A DNA stretch of 64,000 bases from Paenibacillus gallinarum (GTDB taxonomy: Bacteria > Bacillota > Bacilli > Paenibacillales > Paenibacillaceae). The position numbers and the translations under genes are program-made. Every line of letters starts with the position of its first letter. Position 1 is the stretch's first letter. The notes under the pieces were generated by a model. That model did no database searches, was not told where the DNA came from, and saw only the letters and a list, made by a program, of their open reading frames with translations. Location: contig NZ_JACSQL010000002.1 of assembly GCF_014836635.1 (NCBI RefSeq), forward strand, positions 248,001 to 312,000. Direction: 5' to 3'. Below are positions 46,292 through 53,981 of the stretch, in pieces.

Positions 46292-47260
46292 CTGGTTGTA
46301 TATATCGACTTGATTTTTCTAACGAACCTGCTTATTGACTGGGTGCTGCTGTTCCTTACCGCTTGGATGCAAAAGAAAAAGCCGAAATGGTGGAGAATGA
46401 TTATTTCTTCGATCATCGGAGCTATGTACGTAGTAATGATGTTTGTTCCGGAACTAACTTTTTTGTACACCTTCTTAATTAAATTCACATTATCCCTGTT
46501 TATGATCTGGACCGCATTTGGATTCCATAGTTTACAAGCATTTGCGAGAACCATAGGGACGTTTTATGTTGTTAATTTTGTGGCAGCGGGCGGCATACTT
46601 GGCGTTCATTATTTGCTACAGAGTTCAGCTGATTTATTTAATGGTATTTTATTTACGACGACAGGCGGAGTGTCTTTTGAACTTCAGGTTGGCTTTTGGT
46701 TTATGTTTATTACTTTTTTTGCGGTTCTGCTTATTTTTAAAGGAGTGCAGTCAAGCAAAAGAAAAACGGAGCAAATGTCTGTTTATTTTGGAGACATTAT
46801 CGTCGAGATAGGGGGAGTGGAAGTAACTTGTACGGGGCTCGTCGATACGGGGAATCAGCTTACGGATCCACTTACACGGACTCCGGTAACCGTGATGGAA
46901 GCTTCCTTGTGGGAGAACTATCTCCCCCCTTCCTGGAAAGGGAGAATCTCAGAAGTTTCGGCAGATACGTTAATTATGGAGCTGGATGAGGAGTTCATCT
47001 GGCAGGATCGTCTCAGGCTGATACCCTACCGGGGGATCAACAAGGGAACGTCGTTTATGCTTGCACTTAAACCAGACTCGGTAAAAGTAATGATGAACGG
47101 GACTTGCTATACACCAAAACGTACCCTGATCGGACTCGATGGAGGGAAGTTATCCTCGGAAGGGAAGTATCAGGCCATTATTCACCCGGAATATGTGCAA
47201 GAACCTGCTGTAGTCAAAACAACGGCCGGTCAAACAGAAAAGCCGCTGAACGTGGTATAG
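46292..47260 (+). CDS. spoIIGA: Sporulation sigma-E processing peptidase SpoIIGA
   Basis: A 322-residue protein with five membrane helices in the first ~155 residues and a C-terminal aspartic protease domain with catalytic DTGN at D185. It cleaves pro-SigE at the sporulation septum. The conserved start (M)VVYIDLIFLTNLLID is encoded only if translation begins at CTG 46292: a stop codon lies in frame nine bases upstream, no ATG/GTG/TTG lies before the conserved residues, and AGGTGAG ends about five bases before the CTG. The next usable codon (TTG at 46310) would remove six conserved residues. D185 then matches D183 of B. subtilis. Confidence 0.92.
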   Translation: MVVYIDLIFLTNLLIDWVLLFLTAWMQKKKPKWWRMIISSIIGAMYVVMMFVPELTFLYTFLIKFTLSLFMIWTAFGFHSLQAFARTIGTFYVVNFVAAGGILGVHYLLQSSADLFNGILFTTTGGVSFELQVGFWFMFITFFAVLLIFKGVQSSKRKTEQMSVYFGDIIVEIGGVEVTCTGLVDTGNQLTDPLTRTPVTVMEASLWENYLPPSWKGRISEVSADTLIMELDEEFIWQDRLRLIPYRGINKGTSFMLALKPDSVKVMMNGTCYTPKRTLIGLDGGKLSSEGKYQAIIHPEYVQEPAVVKTTAGQTEKPLNVV

Positions 47261-47272
47261 GAGGAAGCGTAC

Positions 47273-47995
47273 ATGCTCGTCAAATGGAAACTTGCCGTAC
47301 AGCTGCAATATTACAGATTCCTATTTTTATTTGGACTCAAAAGCGAAGAGATTTATTATATTGGTGGAAGTGAAGCACTGCCCCCGCCGCTGACAAGAGA
47401 AGAGGAAGAGTTTTTACTGCAAAAATTGCAGACAGGTGATCCTGCGATCCGGGCTATGCTGATTGAACGAAACATCCGGCTTGTCGTTTACATTGCTCGC
47501 AAATTCGAGAATACCGGCATTAACATTGAAGATTTAATCTCCATTGGAGCAATTGGTCTAATTAAGGCAGTGAACACGTTTGACCCAGAGAAAAAAATTA
47601 AGCTTGCAACCTATGCATCCCGGTGTATCGAGAATGAAATATTAATGTACTTGCGGCGTAACAGTAAGATCCGGTCTGAAGTGTCATTCGATGAACCACT
47701 GAATATCGACTGGGACGGAAATGAGTTGCTGCTTTCTGATGTACTTGGTACCGAGAATGATACGATCTATCGAAATATTGAAGAGCAAGTGGATCGGAAA
47801 CTATTGCATAAAGCATTAGACAAGCTGACAGATCGAGAGCGCATGATCATGGAGCTAAGATTTGGACTTCAAGATGGAGAAGAAAAGACACAAAAAGATG
47901 TTGCGGACATGCTCGGCATTTCCCAGTCATATATTTCTCGGCTCGAAAAAAGGATCATTAAGCGGCTGCGCAAGGAGTTCAATAAAATGGTGTAA
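47273..47995 (+). CDS. sigE: Sporulation sigma factor SigE (pro-form)
   Basis: A 240-residue sigma-70 family factor for the early mother cell. The first ~30 residues are the membrane-associated pro-sequence ([17 protein letters not shown]) removed by SpoIIGA. Region 2 has [18 protein letters not shown] and [15 protein letters not shown]; region 4 has [15 protein letters not shown] and [16 protein letters not shown]. It starts 12 bp after spoIIGA with AGGAGGAAG before the ATG. Confidence 0.97.
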   Translation: MLVKWKLAVQLQYYRFLFLFGLKSEEIYYIGGSEALPPPLTREEEEFLLQKLQTGDPAIRAMLIERNIRLVVYIARKFENTGINIEDLISIGAIGLIKAVNTFDPEKKIKLATYASRCIENEILMYLRRNSKIRSEVSFDEPLNIDWDGNELLLSDVLGTENDTIYRNIEEQVDRKLLHKALDKLTDRERMIMELRFGLQDGEEKTQKDVADMLGISQSYISRLEKRIIKRLRKEFNKMV

Positions 47996-48053
47996 AATCA
48001 AGTCTTGGTTATAACTGGTAAGGTTTTGTTTTTGGAATAAAAACACCGCTCAG

Positions 48054-48080
48054 GGAGATAATGTACATTAATGTTTCTCC
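48054..48080 (+). other. Possible leader hairpin before sigG
   Basis: GGAGA (48054-48058) can pair with TCTCC (48076-48080), enclosing the palindromes ATGTACAT and ACATTAATGT, just before the GGGAGGT ribosome binding site. Weak but well placed to affect sigG translation. Confidence 0.35.
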
Positions 48081-48097
48081 TTGGGAGGTAAATCACG

Positions 48098-48880
48098 ATG
48101 ACTCGTAATAAAGTCGAGATTTGTGGCGTGGATACCGCGAAACTGCCGGTCCTAACCAACGTAGAGATGCGTGAGTTATTTACAAATCTACAGCAAAATA
48201 ATGAGCGCTCAGCTAGAGAGAAATTGGTGAATGGCAATCTGCGATTAGTACTCAGTGTCATTCAGCGTTTCAATAACCGGGGAGAATTCGTTGACGATTT
48301 GTTTCAGGTCGGTTGTATTGGTTTGATGAAAGCCATCGACAACTTTGATTTGTCTCAAAATGTAAAATTCTCCACGTATGCGGTACCGATGATTATCGGT
48401 GAGATTCGCAGATACCTTCGTGATAACAATCCGATTCGTGTATCTAGATCTCTGAGAGACATTGCATACAAAGCACTGCAAGTCAGGGATGCACTAACCA
48501 ATCTCAATTCGAGGGAACCTACTGTTTTCGAGATTTCTGAGGTGCTGGGCGTTCCAAAAGAAGATGTTGTGTTTGCACTAGATGCGATACAAGATCCTGT
48601 GTCCTTGTTTGAACCGATCTACCATGACGGTGGAGATCCAATCTATGTAATGGATCAGATCAGTGATGATAGGAATAAGGATGTTACCTGGATTGAAGAA
48701 ATTGCACTTAGGGAAGCGATGCACAGGCTCGGTCAGCGAGAAAAAATGATACTGTCCATGCGATTCTTTGAAGGAAAAACGCAAATGGAAGTAGCAGATG
48801 AGATCGGTATTTCTCAGGCTCAAGTGTCTCGTCTAGAGAAGTCAGCGATCCAGCAAATGCAAAAACATGTGAAGACCTAG
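48098..48880 (+). CDS. sigG: Sporulation sigma factor SigG
   Basis: A 260-residue sigma factor for the late forespore. RNKVEICGVDTAKLPVL at the N-terminus is typical of SigG; region 2 has VNGNLRLVLSVIQRFNNRG and DDLFQVGCIGLMKAIDNFD; region 4 has REKMILSMRFFEGKTQMEVA. It follows sigE by 102 bp, the same order as in B. subtilis, where it has its own SigF/SigG promoter. A terminator follows. Confidence 0.97.
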   Translation: MTRNKVEICGVDTAKLPVLTNVEMRELFTNLQQNNERSAREKLVNGNLRLVLSVIQRFNNRGEFVDDLFQVGCIGLMKAIDNFDLSQNVKFSTYAVPMIIGEIRRYLRDNNPIRVSRSLRDIAYKALQVRDALTNLNSREPTVFEISEVLGVPKEDVVFALDAIQDPVSLFEPIYHDGGDPIYVMDQISDDRNKDVTWIEEIALREAMHRLGQREKMILSMRFFEGKTQMEVADEIGISQAQVSRLEKSAIQQMQKHVKT

Positions 48881-48942
48881 TATTGAAGCAGTACAAGGAA
48901 AATGCAATGTATTTGGTAAATTGCATACTGAACTAAATTCCT

Positions 48943-48990
48943 AAACCTTTATTTTTGCCTTAGGCAGAAATAAAGGTTTTATCTTTTTTT
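48943..48990 (+). terminator. Rho-independent terminator after sigG
   Basis: AAACCTTTATTTTTGCC pairs with GGCAGAAATAAAGGTTT (one mismatch), then ATCTTTTTTT. Confidence 0.9.
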
Positions 48991-49095
48991 ACATGAGTTT
49001 TCGAAGCTTATTGAAACGATCTCAAAAATAAGTACATATTAGGCGAATGGATCATATAGTAATTTATAAGCAAAAATAGCGGGATGTGATAAGAA

Positions 49096-49440
49096 ATGAG
49101 TTCAGGAGATTTAACGGTAAGAGCGATGAAAATTTCGGATTTTCAAACCAAAGACGTGATTAACATTATCGATGGGAAAAGACTTGGTCAGATTAGTGAT
49201 CTGGAACTTGACCTTAGGAATGGGCGAATTGATGCAATCGTTGTTCCAAGTTACAGCCGGTTTATGGGTCTATTCGGGGGCGGAGCAGACCTCATCATTC
49301 CATGGCGTAATATTGTCAAAATCGGTTCAGATGTGGTTCTTGTTAAGATGGATGAGATCAAGGAGCATTCGGGTGATGGAGAGCAGCCAACTTCAGAACG
49401 ATGGGAACGAAGTCGGGAAGAACAGCGGCGCAGTTTTTGA
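49096..49440 (+). CDS. ylmC: YlmC/YmxH family PRC-barrel protein
   Basis: A 114-residue protein with one PRC-barrel-like domain (KISDFQTKDVINIIDGKRLGQISDLELD ... IIPWRNIVKIGSDVVLV). This family, YlmC/YmxH, is widespread in spore formers and often annotated as sporulation-related; the function is not defined. The start at 49096 has only a weak site (GATGTGAT). An ATG at 49126, where the conserved part begins, is an alternative. First gene of the ylmC-to-divIVA cluster. Confidence 0.85.
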   Translation: MSSGDLTVRAMKISDFQTKDVINIIDGKRLGQISDLELDLRNGRIDAIVVPSYSRFMGLFGGGADLIIPWRNIVKIGSDVVLVKMDEIKEHSGDGEQPTSERWERSREEQRRSF

Positions 49441-49546
49441 AAATAGGAGCGAAAAAGGTGTAGACTTGCTTTTGAGCAAAGGTGAATGAGCAATTTAGCT
49501 GTATTTTTGTTACACTGTAAAAAAAGATGAGGTGAATTTTACTTTC

Positions 49547-50452
49547 ATGGAGCCGTTTGTATTCAAAAAGACAGCATCCTCAGGTTCTCCCAGCTTGAAC
49601 CACTCCGCAGCTGGGAACCCGGGATTGTTTGAAATAGAACCTTGGAAAAGCTATGAGGCAGGTATAGGACTCAAAGTTGGTTATACTAGCCGTTTGGGCG
49701 GAGTAGGGAAAGCGCCTTACAGCAGTTTAAATTGTGCTTTTCATGTGGGGGATCATCCGCAGGATGTTATCGAGAACCGAACGCGGATCGCTAAGGAAAT
49801 CGGTATGAAGCCAGAATCATGGACTTGCGGAGAACAAGTGCATAAGAATGAGGTCGCTATTGTAACCGAGCGAGATAAGGGCAGAGGGTTCCTAGATCGC
49901 GAATCTGCTTTTCAGGAAACGGACGGACTACTTACCAACGTAAGAGGTATTTTGTTAACTTCCTTTTATGCCGATTGTGTACCTTTGTATTTCTTCGATC
50001 CGGTGAAAGAAGTTGTAGGACTTGCTCATGCGGGCTGGAAAGGCACCGTTGCCGGGATTGCGGAGCGAATGATTACACGAATGGAAGAGTATTATGGGTG
50101 TGAACGTCAAGACATTAGGACAGCAATTGGCCCGTCTATAGGTAGCTGCTGCTATGAGGTAGACGACTATGTGATGAATAAGGTGAAGGTTTGGTATGAG
50201 GTTTCAGAGGGTAATGACAAACATAAAGGCTTGACTTATGAAGCTTGCCATAAACCAGTTTCAGGTGGAAAAAGTATGCTTGACTTGAAAGAAGTGAATC
50301 GACACATTATGATAAAAGCAGGAATATTGCCGGAACATATCGAAATTACTTCATGGTGTACAAGCTGCCATCCTGAATTGTTCTTCAGTTATCGTAAGGA
50401 AAACGGGATTACGGGTCGTATGGCAAGCTGGATCGGACTGGAAGAGAGGTGA
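49547..50452 (+). CDS. pgeF: Peptidoglycan editing factor PgeF (YfiH/YlmD, laccase-like)
   Basis: A 301-residue protein of the DUF152/laccase-like family, which removes non-native amino acids (L-Ser) from UDP-MurNAc peptides in E. coli and has purine-nucleoside activity in some homologues. Metal ligands lie in ADCVPLYFFDP and GLAHAGWKGTVAGI; GPSIGSCCYEVDD and WCTSCHPELFFSYRKE follow. The ATG at 49547 is chosen over a GTG at 49532 that overlaps the ribosome binding site GATGAGGTGAA. ylmE follows directly. Confidence 0.92.
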   Translation: MEPFVFKKTASSGSPSLNHSAAGNPGLFEIEPWKSYEAGIGLKVGYTSRLGGVGKAPYSSLNCAFHVGDHPQDVIENRTRIAKEIGMKPESWTCGEQVHKNEVAIVTERDKGRGFLDRESAFQETDGLLTNVRGILLTSFYADCVPLYFFDPVKEVVGLAHAGWKGTVAGIAERMITRMEEYYGCERQDIRTAIGPSIGSCCYEVDDYVMNKVKVWYEVSEGNDKHKGLTYEACHKPVSGGKSMLDLKEVNRHIMIKAGILPEHIEITSWCTSCHPELFFSYRKENGITGRMASWIGLEER

Positions 50453-50457
50453 CCTCC

Positions 50458-51147
50458 TTGCAATTAGAGGAGAGAATTCAGCATGTTGATGAGCGTATAA
50501 CGGCCGCATGCAAACGAAGCGGACGAAATAGAGAAGAGGTCGGTGTAATTGCCGTCACTAAATATGTATCGACTGCGATGACAAGTAAAGTGCTGGATCA
50601 CGGACTTATACATATTGGTGAGAATCGCTGGCAAAACGCGGAAGACAAATGGAATGCACTGCATGAACGAGGAATATGGCATTTCATAGGTCATTTGCAG
50701 ACCAATAAGGTTAAAGATGTCATTGGCAAATTCGCATACATTCATTCACTTGACCGTCTTTCTCTTGCAAAAGAGATTGAGAAAAAGGCAGCACAGAACG
50801 AAATTCAAGTGGAGTGCATGCTTCAGGTGAATATATCTGGAGAAGAATCAAAATATGGTCTTCAGCCGGAAGAAGTCGTACCTTTACTCAAGCAAATTCG
50901 TGAATTTCCTCATGTTCATATTACCGGACTAATGACAATGGCTCCTTTTGAGGAAGATGCAGAACGTACTCGCCCTGTATTTCGCGGACTTCGTGAACTA
51001 AGGGATGATTTGAACAGACAAGCTTTAACGAATCAGCCGCTGACCCATTTGTCGATGGGAATGTCTAATGATTATGAAGTTGCTGTTGAAGAAGGGGCTA
51101 CCTGGGTAAGACTGGGAAGTGTTCTTGTAGGAAAAGAGGAGGACTAA
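50458..51147 (+). CDS. ylmE: PLP homeostasis protein YlmE/YggS
   Basis: A 229-residue PLP-binding alanine-racemase-fold protein without enzymatic activity, maintaining vitamin B6 pools. PLP lysine in VIAVTKYVS, then [54 protein letters not shown] start at 50458 behind GAGAGGTGA; a GTG at 50449 precedes. Directly downstream of pgeF and followed by sepF. Confidence 0.94.
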   Translation: MQLEERIQHVDERITAACKRSGRNREEVGVIAVTKYVSTAMTSKVLDHGLIHIGENRWQNAEDKWNALHERGIWHFIGHLQTNKVKDVIGKFAYIHSLDRLSLAKEIEKKAAQNEIQVECMLQVNISGEESKYGLQPEEVVPLLKQIREFPHVHITGLMTMAPFEEDAERTRPVFRGLRELRDDLNRQALTNQPLTHLSMGMSNDYEVAVEEGATWVRLGSVLVGKEED

Positions 51148-51151
51148 GGAG

Positions 51152-51622
51152 ATGAGTGTAATGAATAAATTCATGAATTTTTTTGGTTTGCAAGAAGAAG
51201 AAGAGATTATTGAGCGCGAACAAGTAAATAATACACGTAATGATGAACAGGAACAAGAAGTTGAAACCCCGAACTTCGATAAACGTAGAAATCAGAAGGG
51301 AAATAATGTGGTGAGTATCCATTCCCAAAAAAATGTAAAAGTCGTTCTCTACGAACCACGCAGTTATGATGAAGCTCAAGAAATTGCGGATCATATTCGT
51401 GCTCATCGCACAGTTGTGATCAATCTTCAACGTGTCCGTAAGGATCAAGCACTGCGGATTATCGATTTCTTAAGCGGAACGGTATATGCACTGGGTGGGG
51501 GTATTTCCAAAATAGGCGGTAATATTTTCTTATGCACACCAGATACGGTGGAAATTCAAGGAACGATTGCGGAGATTTTGGCTGAAAGTGAGAGCGAAGC
51601 AGATTACGGCAGAATGAGGTGA
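51152..51622 (+). CDS. sepF: Cell division protein SepF
   Basis: A 156-residue FtsZ-bundling membrane anchor. The N-terminal amphipathic helix ([14 protein letters not shown]) binds membrane, a charged linker follows, then the SepF domain from about 60 ([39 protein letters not shown]). The ATG at 51152 fits the family N-terminus and has AGAGGAGG upstream; the ATG at 51161 is an alternative. Confidence 0.95.
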   Translation: MSVMNKFMNFFGLQEEEEIIEREQVNNTRNDEQEQEVETPNFDKRRNQKGNNVVSIHSQKNVKVVLYEPRSYDEAQEIADHIRAHRTVVINLQRVRKDQALRIIDFLSGTVYALGGGISKIGGNIFLCTPDTVEIQGTIAEILAESESEADYGRMR

Positions 51623-51629
51623 ATTGTTT

Positions 51630-51899
51630 TTGGAGATGGTAGTTCAAGCAATCGGAGCTTTAGTAGAAATTTACTACTGGCTGATTATTATTTATATCTT
51701 AATGTCTTGGTTGCCTAATGCGCGTGAGAGTAAATTCGGAGAAATTATTGGCAAAATTGTAGAGCCATATCTAGCTCCTTTCCGGCGTTTTATCCCGCCG
51801 ATCTTCGGTATGATTGATATTTCTCCAATCATTGCGATTATTGCTCTGCGTTATGCAGCAACTGGACTCGTCGCGATTCTTACTAACATATTTACGTAG
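51630..51899 (+). CDS. ylmG: YggT family membrane protein YlmG
   Basis: An 89-residue protein with two membrane helices (about 6-24 and 65-85) and the YggT signature ILMSWLPNARES ... EPYLAPFRRFIPP. The family is linked to division and membrane or nucleoid organisation in bacteria and plastids. TTG at 51630 is eight bases after GAGGTGA; the TTG at 51624 is too close to it. Confidence 0.88.
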   Translation: MEMVVQAIGALVEIYYWLIIIYILMSWLPNARESKFGEIIGKIVEPYLAPFRRFIPPIFGMIDISPIIAIIALRYAATGLVAILTNIFT

Positions 51900-51960
51900 A
51901 TTGTACTAATGTCATTAGGGTAAATAGTAAGTATGATATGCAAAGCAGGGTGATCTTGAA

Positions 51961-52743
51961 ATGAAAACAGAAGTTTACGATCATTTTCACCCCGATGAAC
52001 GGGATTTTGTAGACAAAGCCTGGGAGTGGGTCGAACGTGCGGGACAGTTTCATGAGATGAAACTAACGGACTTTCTCGATCCTCGCCAGGCTTATATTTT
52101 GGAATCAATTATGAATCGCCGAAATGATGTGCAAATACATCTGGATGGAGGTTCAGAATCTGCTGAGCGTAAACGTGCACTGGTAGCTCCGGATTATGCT
52201 TATCTAGAAGAGGAGAGCATGGAACTAGCTGTGCTATCCATTACCTCAGCAGACCAAAAATTACTACAGCTCGACCACGGGGATTATATGGGTGCACTCT
52301 TGAGTCTTGGCCTAAAAAGGGGTAAGATTGGAGACATTCATGTGCTTGATGATGGTTGTCATACGGTAGTAGCCAAAGAAGTTGCGGATTATTTATCGAT
52401 ACATCTGCATCAGGTTCATCGTATGAATGTATTTACAGATATTCTGCCGATCGATCAACTTCGGACGAGTGATGTATCACTTCAGATGATGGATCTGACG
52501 GTAGCTTCTTTGCGTCTGGACGGGATTGCAAGTGATGTGTACAGGCTCAGTCGCAGTAAAATTCTTATCCCCATCAAGGCAGGTCGCTGTAAAGTGAACT
52601 TCCGAGTAGTAGAAGATCCGTCTAAAGCTCTGCGGGCAGGAGACGTAATTTCTGTTCAAGGACTAGGACGTTTTAAATTACTGGAGATAGATGGGGTTAC
52701 TAAAAAAGGCCGTTATCGAGTCAAAGTCGGCAAATTTGTCTAA
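51961..52743 (+). CDS. ylmH: S4-domain RNA-binding protein YlmH
   Basis: A 260-residue protein with an N-terminal ~90-residue region (FHPDERDFVDKAWEW ... FLDPRQAYILE), a central YlmH domain (HGDYMGALLSLGLKRGKIGDI) and a C-terminal S4 RNA-binding domain (LRLDGIASDVYRLSRSKI ... AGDVISVQGLGRFKL). YlmH binds stalled ribosomal large subunits in quality control in B. subtilis. Part of the conserved ylm cluster before divIVA. Confidence 0.93.
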   Translation: MKTEVYDHFHPDERDFVDKAWEWVERAGQFHEMKLTDFLDPRQAYILESIMNRRNDVQIHLDGGSESAERKRALVAPDYAYLEEESMELAVLSITSADQKLLQLDHGDYMGALLSLGLKRGKIGDIHVLDDGCHTVVAKEVADYLSIHLHQVHRMNVFTDILPIDQLRTSDVSLQMMDLTVASLRLDGIASDVYRLSRSKILIPIKAGRCKVNFRVVEDPSKALRAGDVISVQGLGRFKLLEIDGVTKKGRYRVKVGKFV

Positions 52744-52960
52744 GTATGTTGCAGGATTTCTGCTCTTCTTGTCGAAAAGATATAGGTCTAGGCATTATGA
52801 CAACGTAGAAATTTGCCGATATAAACTACAAGTTGATATACAATGGTTGAATATTACTATTCCGTAAGTCTTCTGCTCCTTTAAGACCGCAGAAGGATCA
52901 CCATTAATTTTTGTCATAAATCTCCTTTTTCGGAGGTTAATATTATAGGAGGTGGACAGT

Positions 52961-53482
52961 ATGCCGCTTACACCGCTGGACATACATAATAAAGAGTTCT
53001 CTCGCAGAATTCGTGGGTATGATGAGGATGAGGTTAACGAATTCCTGGATCAAGTCATCAAAGATTATGAGGCTGTGATCCGCGAGAATAAGGAACTTAA
53101 TAACCAGCTGCTGTCCGTGCAGGAGAGGCTGGATCATTTCTCAAACATTGAGGAGACGCTAAGTAAGACGATTATCGTCGCTCAAGAAGCTGCAGATGAA
53201 GTGAAGAATAATTCGAAGAAAGAAGCACAGCTTATCGTGAAGGAAGCGGAGAAGAATGCAGACCGCATCATAAACGAAGCTCTGTCGAAGTCTCGCAAGA
53301 TTTCGATGGAAGTAGAAGAACTGAAGAAACAGGCTTCGATCTATCGAGCACGTTTCCGTACACTGGTGGAAGCACAGCTTGAATTGTTGACACAGGATGG
53401 ATGGGAAGCGCTGGAGAACCGAGAATATGAGGTTCGTGAGCGTGAACGTGAACGTGAACGTGAAGTGAAAGAAATTTATTAA
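52961..53482 (+). CDS. divIVA: DivIVA family cell-pole/septum protein
   Basis: A 173-residue protein that senses curved membrane and positions division and sporulation factors. N-terminal lipid-binding motif PLTPLDIHNKEFSRRIRGYDEDEVNEFLDQV is at residues 2-32. A coiled coil fills the rest. The tail has six tandem Arg-Glu units encoded by a CGTGAA-type hexanucleotide repeat. The ATG follows AGGAGGTG by four bases. It has a 217-bp spacer before it, which holds a hairpin CTTCTGC/GCAGAAG at about 52868-52897. Confidence 0.93.
   Translation: MPLTPLDIHNKEFSRRIRGYDEDEVNEFLDQVIKDYEAVIRENKELNNQLLSVQERLDHFSNIEETLSKTIIVAQEAADEVKNNSKKEAQLIVKEAEKNADRIINEALSKSRKISMEVEELKKQASIYRARFRTLVEAQLELLTQDGWEALENREYEVREREREREREVKEIY
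53434..53466 (+). repeat. Hexanucleotide repeat in divIVA 3' end
   Basis: Consecutive CGTGAA/CGTGAG units encode alternating Arg and Glu at the C-terminus. The tract could expand or contract in whole-codon steps by replication slippage without shifting the frame. Confidence 0.8.
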
Positions 53483-53549
53483 TATTCATTTATTTGGATA
53501 TGATAAAGATATGAGGGGATCATGAACCATTTGTAGGCTATTGATCCGG

Positions 53550-53578
53550 TTGACTTTTTTTATAAAAGAGGCTATAAA
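53550..53578 (+). promoter_or_regulatory. Sigma-A promoter of ileS
   Basis: TTGACT (53550-53555), 17-bp spacer, TATAAA (53573-53578). Confidence 0.8.
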
Positions 53579-53584
53579 TATTCT

Positions 53585-53940
53585 TATATGAATTTCATAT
53601 TTGATTTTGATGATGGGAATCAGTACGTTATGAAGATTGTTCTCAGAGAGTTGGCGGTCGGTGCAAGCCAATGAACAGGTCATGACCGAATATCCTCCCG
53701 GAGAAGTGAAGCCGAAAGGATCTGCATACTACTATTGTACATGCGGATACGAATAAGCTGATACCGTAAGCCGAACGTTATATCGGCTCCTTATGGAAGC
53801 TTCATAAGGATTAGAGCGCTGTCTCTATGTGTTGACCTTGATAATCATTGAATGATTAGAGTGGGCAGACTAGAGATGGAACTAGGGTGGTAACGCGAGA
53901 ACAGTCTCGTCCCTTTTGGGGATGAGGCTTTTTTTATTTT
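53585..53940 (+). ncRNA. T-box leader riboswitch of ileS
   Basis: Stem I region with AG box and GGCGGTCGG near 53650; candidate isoleucine specifier ATC at 53692-53694 inside GAATATCC; the T-box core AGGGTGGTAACGCG at 53884-53897; and a terminator (CTCGTCCC paired with GGGATGAG, then TTTTTTT) ending near 53935. Uncharged tRNA-Ile would pair with the T-box and prevent termination, inducing ileS on isoleucine shortage. The specifier fits the downstream gene. Confidence 0.92.
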
Positions 53941-53981
53941 CTAAATATAGTAATGCGCCATAAAAGAAAGGGAGTTTGAAG

